Origin: a virus
Strand: one strand, 5' to 3'
IMG/VR virus record: IMGVR_UViG_3300030107_006813
Span: 402-28,506 of that record
Length of the DNA stretch: 28,105 nucleotides
The stretch's first letter is position 1; every line of letters starts with the position of its first letter. Positions 14,286 through 20,149 of this stretch are shown in pieces. The translations under genes were made by a program, and so were the position numbers. The notes under the pieces were generated by a model. It ran no database searches. It saw nothing but the letters and a program-made list of their open reading frames with translations, and was not told the DNA's origin.

Positions 14286-14546
14286 ATGAAAAACAAGAAA
14301 TACATCATTACAACGATACAAGAAGTTAAAAGAACTTATGTAAGAGATGATTGTGATGGTGAATATACTATGGAAGAATGTCAACAAAATTTTGAAAGTG
14401 AGAGCTTTAATGGAACTGAATTAGATGTTGAATATGATGATGAAACAGTTATAAAAATTGAAGAATATAAAGTTGTTAATGATAAAAATGCAACACAACA
14501 AATGATTGATGACAACACAATAGGGATAGGAGAGTTAGATAAATGA
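14286..14546 (+). CDS. acidic hypothetical protein (86 aa)
   Basis: Start chosen at 14286 (M-K-N-K-K-Y-I-I-T-T), not the in-frame ATG at 14256, because the ACAGAAAGGAAATATGA context is repeated exactly before the gene at 14013. The protein is strongly acidic (D/E-rich middle, E-L-D-V-E-Y-D-D-E-T-V). A DNA-mimic or small regulatory protein is conceivable from charge but unsupported. Stop overlaps the next ATG as ATGA. Confidence 0.65.
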   Translation: MKNKKYIITTIQEVKRTYVRDDCDGEYTMEECQQNFESESFNGTELDVEYDDETVIKIEEYKVVNDKNATQQMIDDNTIGIGELDK

Positions 14547-14824
14547 AAGAAATTAATTGGAAAGAGATAGGAAAATTATTTAATGAAGATACACTTACAG
14601 AATTTGCTATGGATATTGAGAGAGATATTCTTGACAAAGTATGTGAAGAAGATAATGAAAACTACCAATTTGTTATCCCTTATGACAAAGCTTGTGTTCA
14701 ATTTGGAGTAAAACATAACCCACCGAACTCTTGGAATTTACAAGACACTATAAGAAATCATTTAGCAAGGAAATTTGACATAAGGAATGATGAAGGAGAA
14801 ATTGATGAAATTGAAACATTATAA
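14543..14824 (+). CDS. acidic hypothetical protein (93 aa)
   Basis: Begins M-K-E-I-N-W-K-E-I-G-K-L-F with an ATG overlapping the preceding stop by 4 nt (ATGA), so it is translationally coupled. No membrane segment; ends D-E-I-E-T-L. No family recognised. Confidence 0.65.
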   Translation: MKEINWKEIGKLFNEDTLTEFAMDIERDILDKVCEEDNENYQFVIPYDKACVQFGVKHNPPNSWNLQDTIRNHLARKFDIRNDEGEIDEIETL

Positions 14825-14825
14825 C

Positions 14826-14851
14826 ACACAAACGAACGAAAGGAACAAATG
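14826..14851 (+). repeat. gene-leader repeat, copy 1
   Basis: ACACAAACGAACGAAAGGAAC followed by AAATG. Same layout as the leaders at 15037-15065 and 15394-15422: an ACAARCGA unit joined to GAAAGGAAY as ribosome site and then ATG. This copy has A in place of G at the unit's fifth base. Confidence 0.65.
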
Positions 14852-15034
14852 AAAGACTATTTTGTAAAAGCAATACACTCAGATTTAAATAATTTTGATA
14901 TGTACCTACAAGAGCATTTTGGGAGAGTGACATACGATACTGATGATGATGTAAATGCTTGTATTAGAGATATGAAATATATATCTCAAAGATTAAAAAA
15001 ATTAGATAAAATAGAAAAAATAACAAATAAGTAA
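14849..15034 (+). CDS. hypothetical protein (61 aa)
   Basis: Begins M-K-D-Y-F-V-K-A-I-H-S-D-L-N-N. Helical with a Lys-rich end. GAAAGGAAC lies five bases before the ATG in a repeated leader. Part of the rightward small-gene operon. Unknown function. Confidence 0.65.
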   Translation: MKDYFVKAIHSDLNNFDMYLQEHFGRVTYDTDDDVNACIRDMKYISQRLKKLDKIEKITNK

Positions 15035-15036
15035 AT

Positions 15037-15065
15037 AAACCACAAGCGAACGAAAGGAATAAATG
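15037..15065 (+). repeat. gene-leader repeat, copy 2
   Basis: ACCACAAGCGAACGAAAGGA leads to ATAAATG at the gene at 15063. It shares the ACAAGCGA unit with the dispersed repeat family. Confidence 0.7.
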
Positions 15066-15395
15066 AAAAATAAATATAAAATACCTAAAGAATGGGGTGG
15101 GTCTAAATTAGGATATATTGGTAAAATAATTTTAGGTAAAAGTGAATATAAGGGAAAATTTGTTGGACACTCTTGGATAACCGACCCTAGTCATAAAGAT
15201 ATGAAAAAAAATAATGGTCAATTAAATGTTGGTATGCTGATTGAACAATTAAGTAATTTTCCAGATGATACTCCTGTTAGAGTTATTCAAGAAAAAGATA
15301 ATGGTGGCCCTAATTATTGGGTGACTTGCGTTGAATATCATAATGGTTCTGGTTATGATTTAAGTGATGAAGTATCTATAATAGGAGAAGAATAA
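15063..15395 (+). CDS. hypothetical protein (110 aa)
   Basis: Begins M-K-N-K-Y-K-I-P-K-E-W-G-G-S-K-L-G. Middle part has N-V-G-M-L-I-E-Q-L-S-N-F-P-D-D-T-P-V-R-V (about 58-77), which resembles the small 'Leu-Pro-D-x-P-V' domain seen in many short phage and bacterial proteins of unknown role. No active-site motif. Repeated leader with GAAAGGAA before the ATG. Confidence 0.7.
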   Translation: MKNKYKIPKEWGGSKLGYIGKIILGKSEYKGKFVGHSWITDPSHKDMKKNNGQLNVGMLIEQLSNFPDDTPVRVIQEKDNGGPNYWVTCVEYHNGSGYDLSDEVSIIGEE

Positions 15396-15422
15396 ACCAC
15401 AAGCGAAAGAAAGGAACAGATG
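15394..15422 (+). repeat. gene-leader repeat, copy 3
   Basis: ACCACAAGCGAAAGAAAGGA leads to ACAGATG at the gene at 15420. One base differs from copy 2 in the joint between unit and ribosome site. Confidence 0.7.
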
Positions 15423-15560
15423 AAAGAGAAATGTACTAATCCAGAAAAACCAGAATGCCAAAAACAAGCTGAAAGAACTCATATATTAATTGAAAAAGAC
15501 GACAGCGAAAAAGAATATCCTATGTGCGACAAATGTTATGAATCTTGGATAATGGGTTAA
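15420..15560 (+). CDS. tiny Cys-rich protein (46 aa)
   Basis: Reads M-K-E-K-C-T-N-P-E-K-P-E-C and ends M-C-D-K-C-Y-E-S-W-I-M-G. Four Cys (5, 13, and the C-D-K-C pair near 37 and 40) could bind one zinc. Last gene of the rightward operon, ending 18 bp before a convergent nuclease gene. No family recognised. Confidence 0.6.
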   Translation: MKEKCTNPEKPECQKQAERTHILIEKDDSEKEYPMCDKCYESWIMG

Positions 15561-15578
15561 ATAAAAACTTTCAAATCT

Positions 15579-15971
15579 TCAAGCTGATTCAATGACTTCA
15601 TCAGACCCCAAAGATTCCAACCACAAGCGACAATCCACTAATCCACAAGCGACAGGCTCAAGCGACAATCCACAAGCGACCAACTCTTTAACTTGCCTAC
15701 CCACATACATACACAGGCGAGATTTCTTTACATCTTTAACCAAGATAAATGTACTCATTGGGTGGCGAACGTGAAATGCTATTTGATGAGGGGACAGGCG
15801 AACTTTGTTAGACTTTGCTACCTTTAATTCAACAGTAAAAAAGTACCCATTAGTATTATAGCCCAATAAATCAGGAGTACCGAGGCTGACACTATTTTCA
15901 ATCCTTGTCCAAGAAATTTCAGGTGTATCTTCTTTAAACTCTCTCCAAAATTTACTTTCATCTTTTATCAA
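15579..15971 (-). CDS. VRR-NUC-like / Holliday-junction-type nuclease
   Basis: 130 aa. The core 1-80 shows the PD-(D/E)XK layout: E25, G-T-P-D-L-L-G (31-37, D34), F-F-T-V-E-L-K-V (44-51, E48 and K50) and the Q63 of S-P-H-Q. VRR-NUC domains act as structure-specific or processing nucleases, often in phage replication and recombination. The start codon is TTG (15971), overlapping the previous stop as TTGA, with no nearby in-frame ATG. The last third (about 97-118, V-A-C-G-L ... V-A-C-G-L-V-D-C-R-L) is encoded by reverse copies of the ACARGCGA repeat, so it is probably a recent or non-domain extension. Confidence 0.7.
   Translation of the reverse strand: MIKDESKFWREFKEDTPEISWTRIENSVSLGTPDLLGYNTNGYFFTVELKVAKSNKVRLSPHQIAFHVRHPMSTFILVKDVKKSRLCMYVGRQVKELVACGLSLEPVACGLVDCRLWLESLGSDEVIESA
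15619..15690. repeat. ACARGCGA repeat array inside the nuclease C-terminus
   Basis: Plus-strand copies: CCACAAGCGACAATCCACTA, ATCCACAAGCGACAGGCTC, AAGCGACAATCC, ACAAGCGACC. The longer unit CCACAAGCGACAATCCA recurs almost exactly twice. Isolated ACAGGCGA copies also sit at 15712-15719 and 15794-15800 further inside the gene. Confidence 0.75.
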
Positions 15972-16636
15972 TTTGGCAGAGCTTGGATGTTAAAATGTAT
16001 GAATCTAAATGGCTCAACTCCTAAATCGAAAGGGAACTGATGAGGTACATAAGAGTTAAACATAATTAAATCTCCAGGTTTTGGTTTCAACACCATCTTA
16101 GATGATGCGTAAGTTATTAGTTCTTCCTTCTTCTCCGGCAACTGTGTCATCATTTTGCCTGGTCTTGGGTCGTGAAAGATAGGTTGAGCAGTCTTGTCAG
16201 AACACTTCAAGAAATAAAATCCTGATATGTGATTGTTCCAATGTATATGAGTGTCGTGGTGACCACCACCGGCTCTCGTAAACTCCTGAACCCACATCTC
16301 AGTATACTTCAACTTATGATTAGTCAAGTCAAATCCTTGAGAGTCTAAAATATTCTCAGCAGTTTTTAAAACAAACTTATTAAATACCTGGAACTGAATA
16401 TCATCTATCAATTCATTAGTAGAATGATATGACAAACCCTTATCTCCTACTTCTTTACCAAACTTTTCATATCTTTTATCTAAACTTTCTTGAGCTATCT
16501 TCTTGGCCTCTTCAATGTATTTATCACAAACAACATCTAAGGTTTTTAATATTTCTTTATCTATCTTTCCTTCTTTAATGGACTTAACAGAAGCTTTATA
16601 AACAACTGTCTCAAAAGCAACAAACTCTTCCATCAT
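15968..16636 (-). CDS. 2OG-Fe(II) oxygenase-like protein (copy 1)
   Basis: 222 aa. The N-terminal helical half (1-110) is followed by a double-stranded beta-helix half. It contains G-G-G-H-H-D-T-H-I-H-W-N-N-H-I-S-G-F-Y-F-L (123-143) with candidate metal ligands H130/H132, F-H-D-P-R-P (154-159), P-G-D-L-I-M-F-N-S-Y-V-P-H-Q (187-200, distal H199) and R211 for 2-oxoglutarate. This matches the putative 2OG-Fe(II) oxygenase family (PF13759) common in marine phages and cyanophages. Substrate unknown. The four-gene block has ATGA and TTGA overlaps. Confidence 0.75.
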   Translation of the reverse strand: MMEEFVAFETVVYKASVKSIKEGKIDKEILKTLDVVCDKYIEEAKKIAQESLDKRYEKFGKEVGDKGLSYHSTNELIDDIQFQVFNKFVLKTAENILDSQGFDLTNHKLKYTEMWVQEFTRAGGGHHDTHIHWNNHISGFYFLKCSDKTAQPIFHDPRPGKMMTQLPEKKEELITYASSKMVLKPKPGDLIMFNSYVPHQFPFDLGVEPFRFIHFNIQALPN

Positions 16637-16872
16637 CTTAATATTCCACCGTGATCTTTAATTACTTTCCCCATTGGTGCTCTTTCAGGTGTAACTTCAA
16701 TGACAATTCTATGAGTTTCACTACTGCCAATAATTTTATTTTCCAATAATTTAATGGCGTGAATATCGTGAAAAACACCATCATTAGTCATAACCTGCAT
16801 TCTAGCGGCCTGAACTACCGGAGCTTTCAAAAATTTATCTAATGCCTGTCTCAGTACTTTCGCGTCAATCAT
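16633..16872 (-). CDS. small hypothetical protein divergent from terS
   Basis: 79 aa if it starts at the ATG at 16872 (M-I-D-A-K-V-L-R-Q-A-L). The frame extends to a TTG at 16908 but that would cover an inverted repeat. No Shine-Dalgarno seen. Contains V-M-T-N-D-G-V-F-H-D-I-H-A-I-K and H-R-I-V-I-E-V-T-P-E. Its stop overlaps the next ATG (ATGATG), so it is coupled to the oxygenase gene. No family recognised. Confidence 0.6.
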   Translation of the reverse strand: MIDAKVLRQALDKFLKAPVVQAARMQVMTNDGVFHDIHAIKLLENKIIGSSETHRIVIEVTPERAPMGKVIKDHGGILR

Positions 16873-16874
16873 AG

Positions 16875-16909
16875 GTTGACTTTTACGCCATATAACTTTA
16901 AAAGTCAAC
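16875..16909. promoter_or_regulatory. 11-bp inverted repeat between divergent genes
   Basis: GTTGACTTTTA (16875-16885) and TAAAAGTCAAC (16899-16909), exactly complementary, 13 bp apart, fill the 38-bp gap between the minus ATG (16872) and the terS ATG (16911). Such a symmetric site could bind a dimeric regulator of both genes. Confidence 0.6.
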
Positions 16910-16910
16910 T

Positions 16911-17480
16911 ATGGGTGTACCAAAAAGATTAACGGAAAAACAGATAAAATTTGCACAACTTGTAGTGGCCAATGAAGGTAGAATGAATGGTACTGAGTGT
17001 GCGAAAGAAGCTGGCTATGGAGAAGCGGCTAGAATTAGAGCCTATGAATTACAGAACCCTAAAAAATATCCTTTAGTTGTTAAATACATAGGAGAACTTA
17101 GAGAAGAGAACCAAAGAAAATATTCTGTTACTTTTGAAAGACACATAACGGAACTTGCAAAAATTAGACAGGAAGCTTTAAAGAAAGGTGCCTGGTCAGC
17201 AGCCGTCAATGCGGAAGTGGCAAGAGGCAAGGCAGCAGGATTATATATTGAACAAAAAATAATTAGAACCGGTAAATTAGATGATCTTTCAGAAGAAGAA
17301 TTAGAATCAAGAATGAAAGAAATTATAGATCAGTACTCTCCGATTCTTGAAGGCTCTGCTAAAGAACTTAAACAAAAAGTTAAAACAAGACAGAAGCAAC
17401 TAAGATTAAAAAATGTTAGTTCAACTTCGTCATCTTTACAACCCACGAAGTCGGAATCATCGTCCGATCTCCAAAAGTAA
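16911..17480 (+). CDS. terS: terminase small subunit
   Basis: 189 aa. Starts M-G-V-P-K-R-L-T-E-K-Q-I-K-F-A-Q-L-V-V-A-N-E-G, the typical opening of the Terminase_2 small-subunit family, with a helix-turn-helix-like stretch around 14-45 (G-T-E-C-A-K-E-A-G-Y) and a central A-A-V-N-A-E-V-A-R-G-K-A-A-G-L (100-114). The C-terminus is Lys/Ser-rich. TerS recognises the packaging site and stimulates TerL. It is unusual in lying on the opposite strand and 7.7 kb from terL. No Shine-Dalgarno precedes the ATG. Its last 65 nt overlap an opposite-strand gene. Confidence 0.82.
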   Translation: MGVPKRLTEKQIKFAQLVVANEGRMNGTECAKEAGYGEAARIRAYELQNPKKYPLVVKYIGELREENQRKYSVTFERHITELAKIRQEALKKGAWSAAVNAEVARGKAAGLYIEQKIIRTGKLDDLSEEELESRMKEIIDQYSPILEGSAKELKQKVKTRQKQLRLKNVSSTSSSLQPTKSESSSDLQK

Positions 17481-17730
17481 TTTCTTTTGTGTTTGGATCT
17501 AAATCGTAAGACGCAAATATTTTTACTGAGTCTTTATCTTTAGAAAATACCCAGCCTTCATTAATTGGTTTAGCTAATTTCATTTTAGTGAACTCTCTGT
17601 CATCAGCCCAACCTGAATCAGACAACGCATCAACCCATTCAATCCGATACTTTGAATACGGGATGTCGTTTGGCTGTGTTGGCACGACTTGTTTTCTTCT
17701 TCTTGGTTTTCTTCTTTTTAAGTTTTTCAT
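17416..17730 (-). CDS. basic hypothetical protein convergent with terS
   Basis: 104 aa from the ATG at 17730 (M-K-N-L-K-R-R-K-P-R-R-R-K-Q-V-V); the frame extends to 17775 as an alternative start. Very basic first 15 residues, then a beta-rich region (Y-R-I-E-W-V-D-A-L-S-D-S-G-W-A) with K-I-F-A-S-Y-D-L-D. The 3' end overlaps terS by 65 nt on the other strand. I associate the W-V-D-A-L-S-D-S-G-W pattern with a family of uncharacterised marine phage proteins. Confidence 0.65.
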   Translation of the reverse strand: MKNLKRRKPRRRKQVVPTQPNDIPYSKYRIEWVDALSDSGWADDREFTKMKLAKPINEGWVFSKDKDSVKIFASYDLDPNTKEITFGDRTMIPTSWVVKMTKLN

Positions 17731-17806
17731 AAAACTGTGGATTATGTTTTCGATTAAACTTATCCCAAAAGTCATGTTCTGTCATCATACTTATTGCAAG
17801 TGTCAT
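17639..17806 (-). CDS. small basic hypothetical protein (55 aa)
   Basis: Start at the ATG at 17806 (M-T-L-A-I-S-M-M-T-E-H-D-F-W-D-K) because AGGA lies six bases upstream; the frame reaches 17821. C-terminal half is Lys/Thr-rich (K-K-K-K-T-K-K-K-K-T). It overlaps the following minus gene by 92 nt in another frame. No family recognised. Confidence 0.55.
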   Translation of the reverse strand: MTLAISMMTEHDFWDKFNRKHNPQFYEKLKKKKTKKKKTSRANTAKRHPVFKVSD

Positions 17807-17821
17807 GGCATTTCCTATCAT

Positions 17822-18195
17822 GCAACATCTATTATCATAAAAATAAAAAATAATTTATAAAAATAATCTTCTACTTTTATTTTGCTTAAATTAACCGCAT
17901 AAATATTGACTTTCCTTGAATATTAGTAGAAAAAGTAACCTAAAAGTAGAAGCTCAAGGTCGAATTAACCGCGTTCTATATGTGTTTTCTGAACGTTTCT
18001 ACTAATCTACTAAAATTTTGTTAGATTTTCGCAGAATATTATTTATTTTGTTGGGAGAACATATATAGGTTGGTTAAAAGTGTTGCTTTTTGCTGGTTTT
18101 TTGAAACCCGTTCTACCTATTTAGTTGATTTTTAGTTGATTTTAACCCCTAAAATGACCCCAAAAAGCCCTTTTTCGACCCCAAAACAGGTCTTT
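17822..18195. other. 374-bp repeat-rich non-coding region
   Basis: Holds a 12-bp perfect inverted repeat (17868-17879 and 17941-17952), a 10-bp inverted repeat (17923-17932 and 17996-18005), two direct AATTAACCGC words (17889-17898 and 17963-17972), five copies of TTCTAC/GTAGAA, and from 18130 on a run of degenerate GACCC-plus-T-tract units extending into the nuclease gene. No gene seen. Candidate regulatory or replication region between oppositely composed blocks. Confidence 0.6.
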
Positions 18196-18906
18196 TTACC
18201 CCTTTTTGACCTCTTTTTGACCCTTTTTTTCACCCATTTTTTGGTAAAATTGTCCTATTTTTTCTAAGAATTTATGCTTGTACCTCGTAAAATTTTTCCC
18301 ATTCACAATAAATCTCTGAAAGAAACCATCCTTAGAGCACATCAAAATCACTCCTTGCTCGACGCACGTTTTATAAACCTGGTCATGAGCCATGGCATAA
18401 GCCGCTAGCTGCAAGAAATAATCATCTATCCACTCGATCTTTTTTGGCTTGTTAGTCTGCTTGAAATCAACTATACTTTCGCGCCCTTGATAAATTCCAC
18501 AAAGGTCAGTCTGTCCGGCGTATAATTCTGGATAATACAAAGTCACTTCCGATCCCCAAATTTCTTCTAAATCATTGAATCCTTGGTTAATTATCTCTTG
18601 TCCCATGCTGCTTGCGTCTTGCCCAATGTCGGTTAAATCAACTAAATTGCCACCCTTAATATAAGTCTCCAAGTAGCTATGCATCGCGGTGCCTCGGCGA
18701 GAAGCTTCGTTAACGATTCTCTCTGCCTCATTTTCGCCAACTTTCTGCCTCCATCTTGCCAAACTCTCAGCTTTCTCAGGACTCTCAGTATTCTTTAAAA
18801 TCGTCGTAACACTAGGTAATTTCTCTTTACCTATCTCATACTTCCTATCGCCGTCCTTCGTGCTACGCACACAAGGAGGATAGTTATATAGTTTATTCCA
18901 TTTCAT
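18196..18906 (-). CDS. RecB/Cas4-like PD-(D/E)XK nuclease
   Basis: 236 aa. Motifs in order: P-S-V-T-T-I-L (31-37), R-G-T-A-M-H-S-Y-L-E (71-80, H76), Y-A-G-Q-T-D-L-C-G (129-137, D134), I-V-D-F-K-Q-T (145-151, D147 and K149), then Q-L-A-A-Y (166-170). These are the classic RecB-type nuclease elements found in phage exonucleases and Cas4 proteins. A Cas4-type Cys cluster is not seen. The role is likely DNA end processing in phage replication or recombination. The C-terminal 12 residues (M-G-E-K-K-G-Q-K-E-V-K-K) run into a degenerate repeat that continues past the stop. The ATG overlaps the previous stop by 4 nt. Confidence 0.85.
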   Translation of the reverse strand: MKWNKLYNYPPCVRSTKDGDRKYEIGKEKLPSVTTILKNTESPEKAESLARWRQKVGENEAERIVNEASRRGTAMHSYLETYIKGGNLVDLTDIGQDASSMGQEIINQGFNDLEEIWGSEVTLYYPELYAGQTDLCGIYQGRESIVDFKQTNKPKKIEWIDDYFLQLAAYAMAHDQVYKTCVEQGVILMCSKDGFFQRFIVNGKNFTRYKHKFLEKIGQFYQKMGEKKGQKEVKKG

Positions 18907-19010
18907 ATTATTAAAGCCCCTACTATAAAGCCAATGATAAACCCGACGATATATTCTCTATAATACAAAGACCATACGTCTAATTGTATTTTTATTTTAT
19001 TCCATTTCAT
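18903..19010 (-). CDS. tiny membrane peptide (35 aa)
   Basis: Reads M-K-W-N-K-I-K-I-Q-L-D-V-W-S-L-Y and ends V-G-F-I-I-G-F-I-V-G-A-L-I-I, one clear membrane helix in the last 15 residues. Its first 15 bases are identical to those of the following nuclease gene, and its stop overlaps that ATG (ATGA). It overlaps the gene upstream by 14 nt. Function unknown. Confidence 0.6.
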   Translation of the reverse strand: MKWNKIKIQLDVWSLYYREYIVGFIIGFIVGALII

Positions 19011-19122
19011 CCCATCTCCATTCTTTTATTTCCTCTTTTTTTCTAGAACCTATATGATAAGCCACATATAGTCCAATTATAGTTAAAGGCATCCCTATAA
19101 AAAATAACCCTATTAGTCCCAT
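18997..19122 (-). CDS. tiny membrane protein (41 aa)
   Basis: M-G-L-I-G-L-F-F-I-G-M-P-L-T-I-I-G-L-Y-V starts with one membrane helix (residues 2-21), then a charged tail K-K-E-E-I-K-E-W-R-W-D-E-M-E. Small single-span peptides of this type occur in phage operons; function unknown. No good Shine-Dalgarno, so the start is less sure. Confidence 0.55.
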   Translation of the reverse strand: MGLIGLFFIGMPLTIIGLYVAYHIGSRKKEEIKEWRWDEME

Positions 19123-19130
19123 AATTTAAG

Positions 19131-19203
19131 TGTGGTAGTTGTCAGTTTAGCCAAGGTTTACAGAGCACAGAGATATCTAAACCAACTATTAAGAGCCTAC
19201 CAC
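19131..19203. ncRNA. 73-nt inverted-repeat element, possible structured RNA
   Basis: On the minus strand GTGGTAG (19203-19197) pairs with CTACCAC (19138-19132), and inside it GTTG-G-TTTAG (19186-19177) can pair with CTAAA (19150-19146) and CAAC (19141-19138; its last base is shared with the outer stem). The length and the closing 7-bp stem recall a tRNA, but there is no anticodon or T arm. It lies between an HNH-like gene and a tiny membrane gene. Function is unknown. Confidence 0.35.
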
Positions 19204-19841
19204 TACCCTCCAACAACATTCTCTTGCCCATTCTCTAATTCTTTCTTAATAACACCAGCGCGAAATAAACAAATTTCATCTACTTCTTTATCTGTATAGT
19301 GTTGTTTCATAATATTGTATATATGTGATACAAACTGCACATTACCTTTTTCGTAATCTTTTTTGCCGTTAATTCTATCAATGGATATATTGGTTCTAAC
19401 TTTATTTTCTCCTCCAGTATAAGTCATTTGTATACCAAGTTTAGGACAAATGGTTCCCGTCTTTTCATATTGTTTCTGCCACTCGTTCATAAATTCATCT
19501 AGTTCCATATTACAAGGTCGTCTTCCTTTTTTGATAGCGGAGGGCTGCCTTACAAGTTGTATAAGTCTAAGCACATAAGAATGTGGATCAGAATTATATT
19601 TTTTAATTTTTTGTAATTTTCTACAATAGCCACATTCTGCTTGAATACCGGGTCTTCGGCTACCATCAGGTCTTTTTCTATTCTTAAAGTCAAAGTCATA
19701 AATATGCTTAGTTTCTTGACACTTAGAACATCTTTTAAATTCCCCAAATAATTCTATTTTGCGAGGATCTCTTCCATCAGGGTGTCTTCTAATAGTGACA
19801 CCCTTCTTTCTCATTTTCTCGTAAAGCGCTGAATATCTCAC
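19203..19841 (-). CDS. HNH-like endonuclease with zinc-binding Cys pairs
   Basis: 212 aa. Residues 38-73 carry two Cys pairs (C-S-K-C at 38-41, C-G-Y-C at 70-73) as in the zinc-ribbon head of many phage HNH proteins. The C-terminal part has C-P-K-L-G (132-136), N-I-S-I-D-R-I-N-G-K-K-D-Y-E-K-G-N-V (151-168) and N-I-M-K-Q (176-180), the D-R-I-N-G ... Y-x-x-G-N-V ... N-x-x-K pattern of HNH-fold nucleases. Free-standing HNH enzymes may be homing endonucleases or packaging and recombination nucleases. The start is GTG, overlapping the previous stop as GTGA. The D-R-I-N motif is clear, although one histidine of the canonical site is not obvious. Confidence 0.7.
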   Translation of the reverse strand: MRYSALYEKMRKKGVTIRRHPDGRDPRKIELFGEFKRCSKCQETKHIYDFDFKNRKRPDGSRRPGIQAECGYCRKLQKIKKYNSDPHSYVLRLIQLVRQPSAIKKGRRPCNMELDEFMNEWQKQYEKTGTICPKLGIQMTYTGGENKVRTNISIDRINGKKDYEKGNVQFVSHIYNIMKQHYTDKEVDEICLFRAGVIKKELENGQENVVGG

Positions 19842-20149
19842 GAAGCTATCTTTACTGCTATGTATTTACTATTTGTAAAAGTATCACTACCTTGTTTATA
19901 ATGGGTACTCTTTTGAAATAGTCTTAGCTCCGGTTTAAATTTAATGCGATTATTTATTTTCTTAGTCGCTTTCATAGATAGATCCCACTTACAGCATTTA
20001 TTAAGAACATGTTTTGAAAGTTCTTTTAATTCAAAACCATCAGCACGTCCTATTTCAACTGCCAAAGAACCAGTGTGATAAATGTATTTATCACCAGGTT
20101 TTGCAGTGATAAACCAATCATCAAACCTTTTTATTCTTTCGTTTTCCAT
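19838..20149 (-). CDS. hypothetical protein (103 aa)
   Basis: Begins M-E-N-E-R-I-K-R-F-D-D-W-F and contains K-P-G-D-K-Y-I-Y-H-T-G-S-L-A-V (17-31). Its C-terminus is basic. GAAGG lies eight bases before the ATG, inside the end of the preceding gene (29-nt overlap). No family recognised; the strand-turn start suggests a small beta-rich N-terminal domain. Confidence 0.65.
   Translation of the reverse strand: MENERIKRFDDWFITAKPGDKYIYHTGSLAVEIGRADGFELKELSKHVLNKCCKWDLSMKATKKINNRIKFKPELRLFQKSTHYKQGSDTFTNSKYIAVKIAS

Noticed and set aside
15619-15690. CRISPR array
   Set aside because: Repeats are short, imperfect and at irregular spacing without unique spacers; the region is coding on the minus strand.
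19131-19203. A tRNA gene
   Set aside because: Length and end stem fit, but neither an anticodon stem nor a T arm with the conserved TTC loop can be formed.
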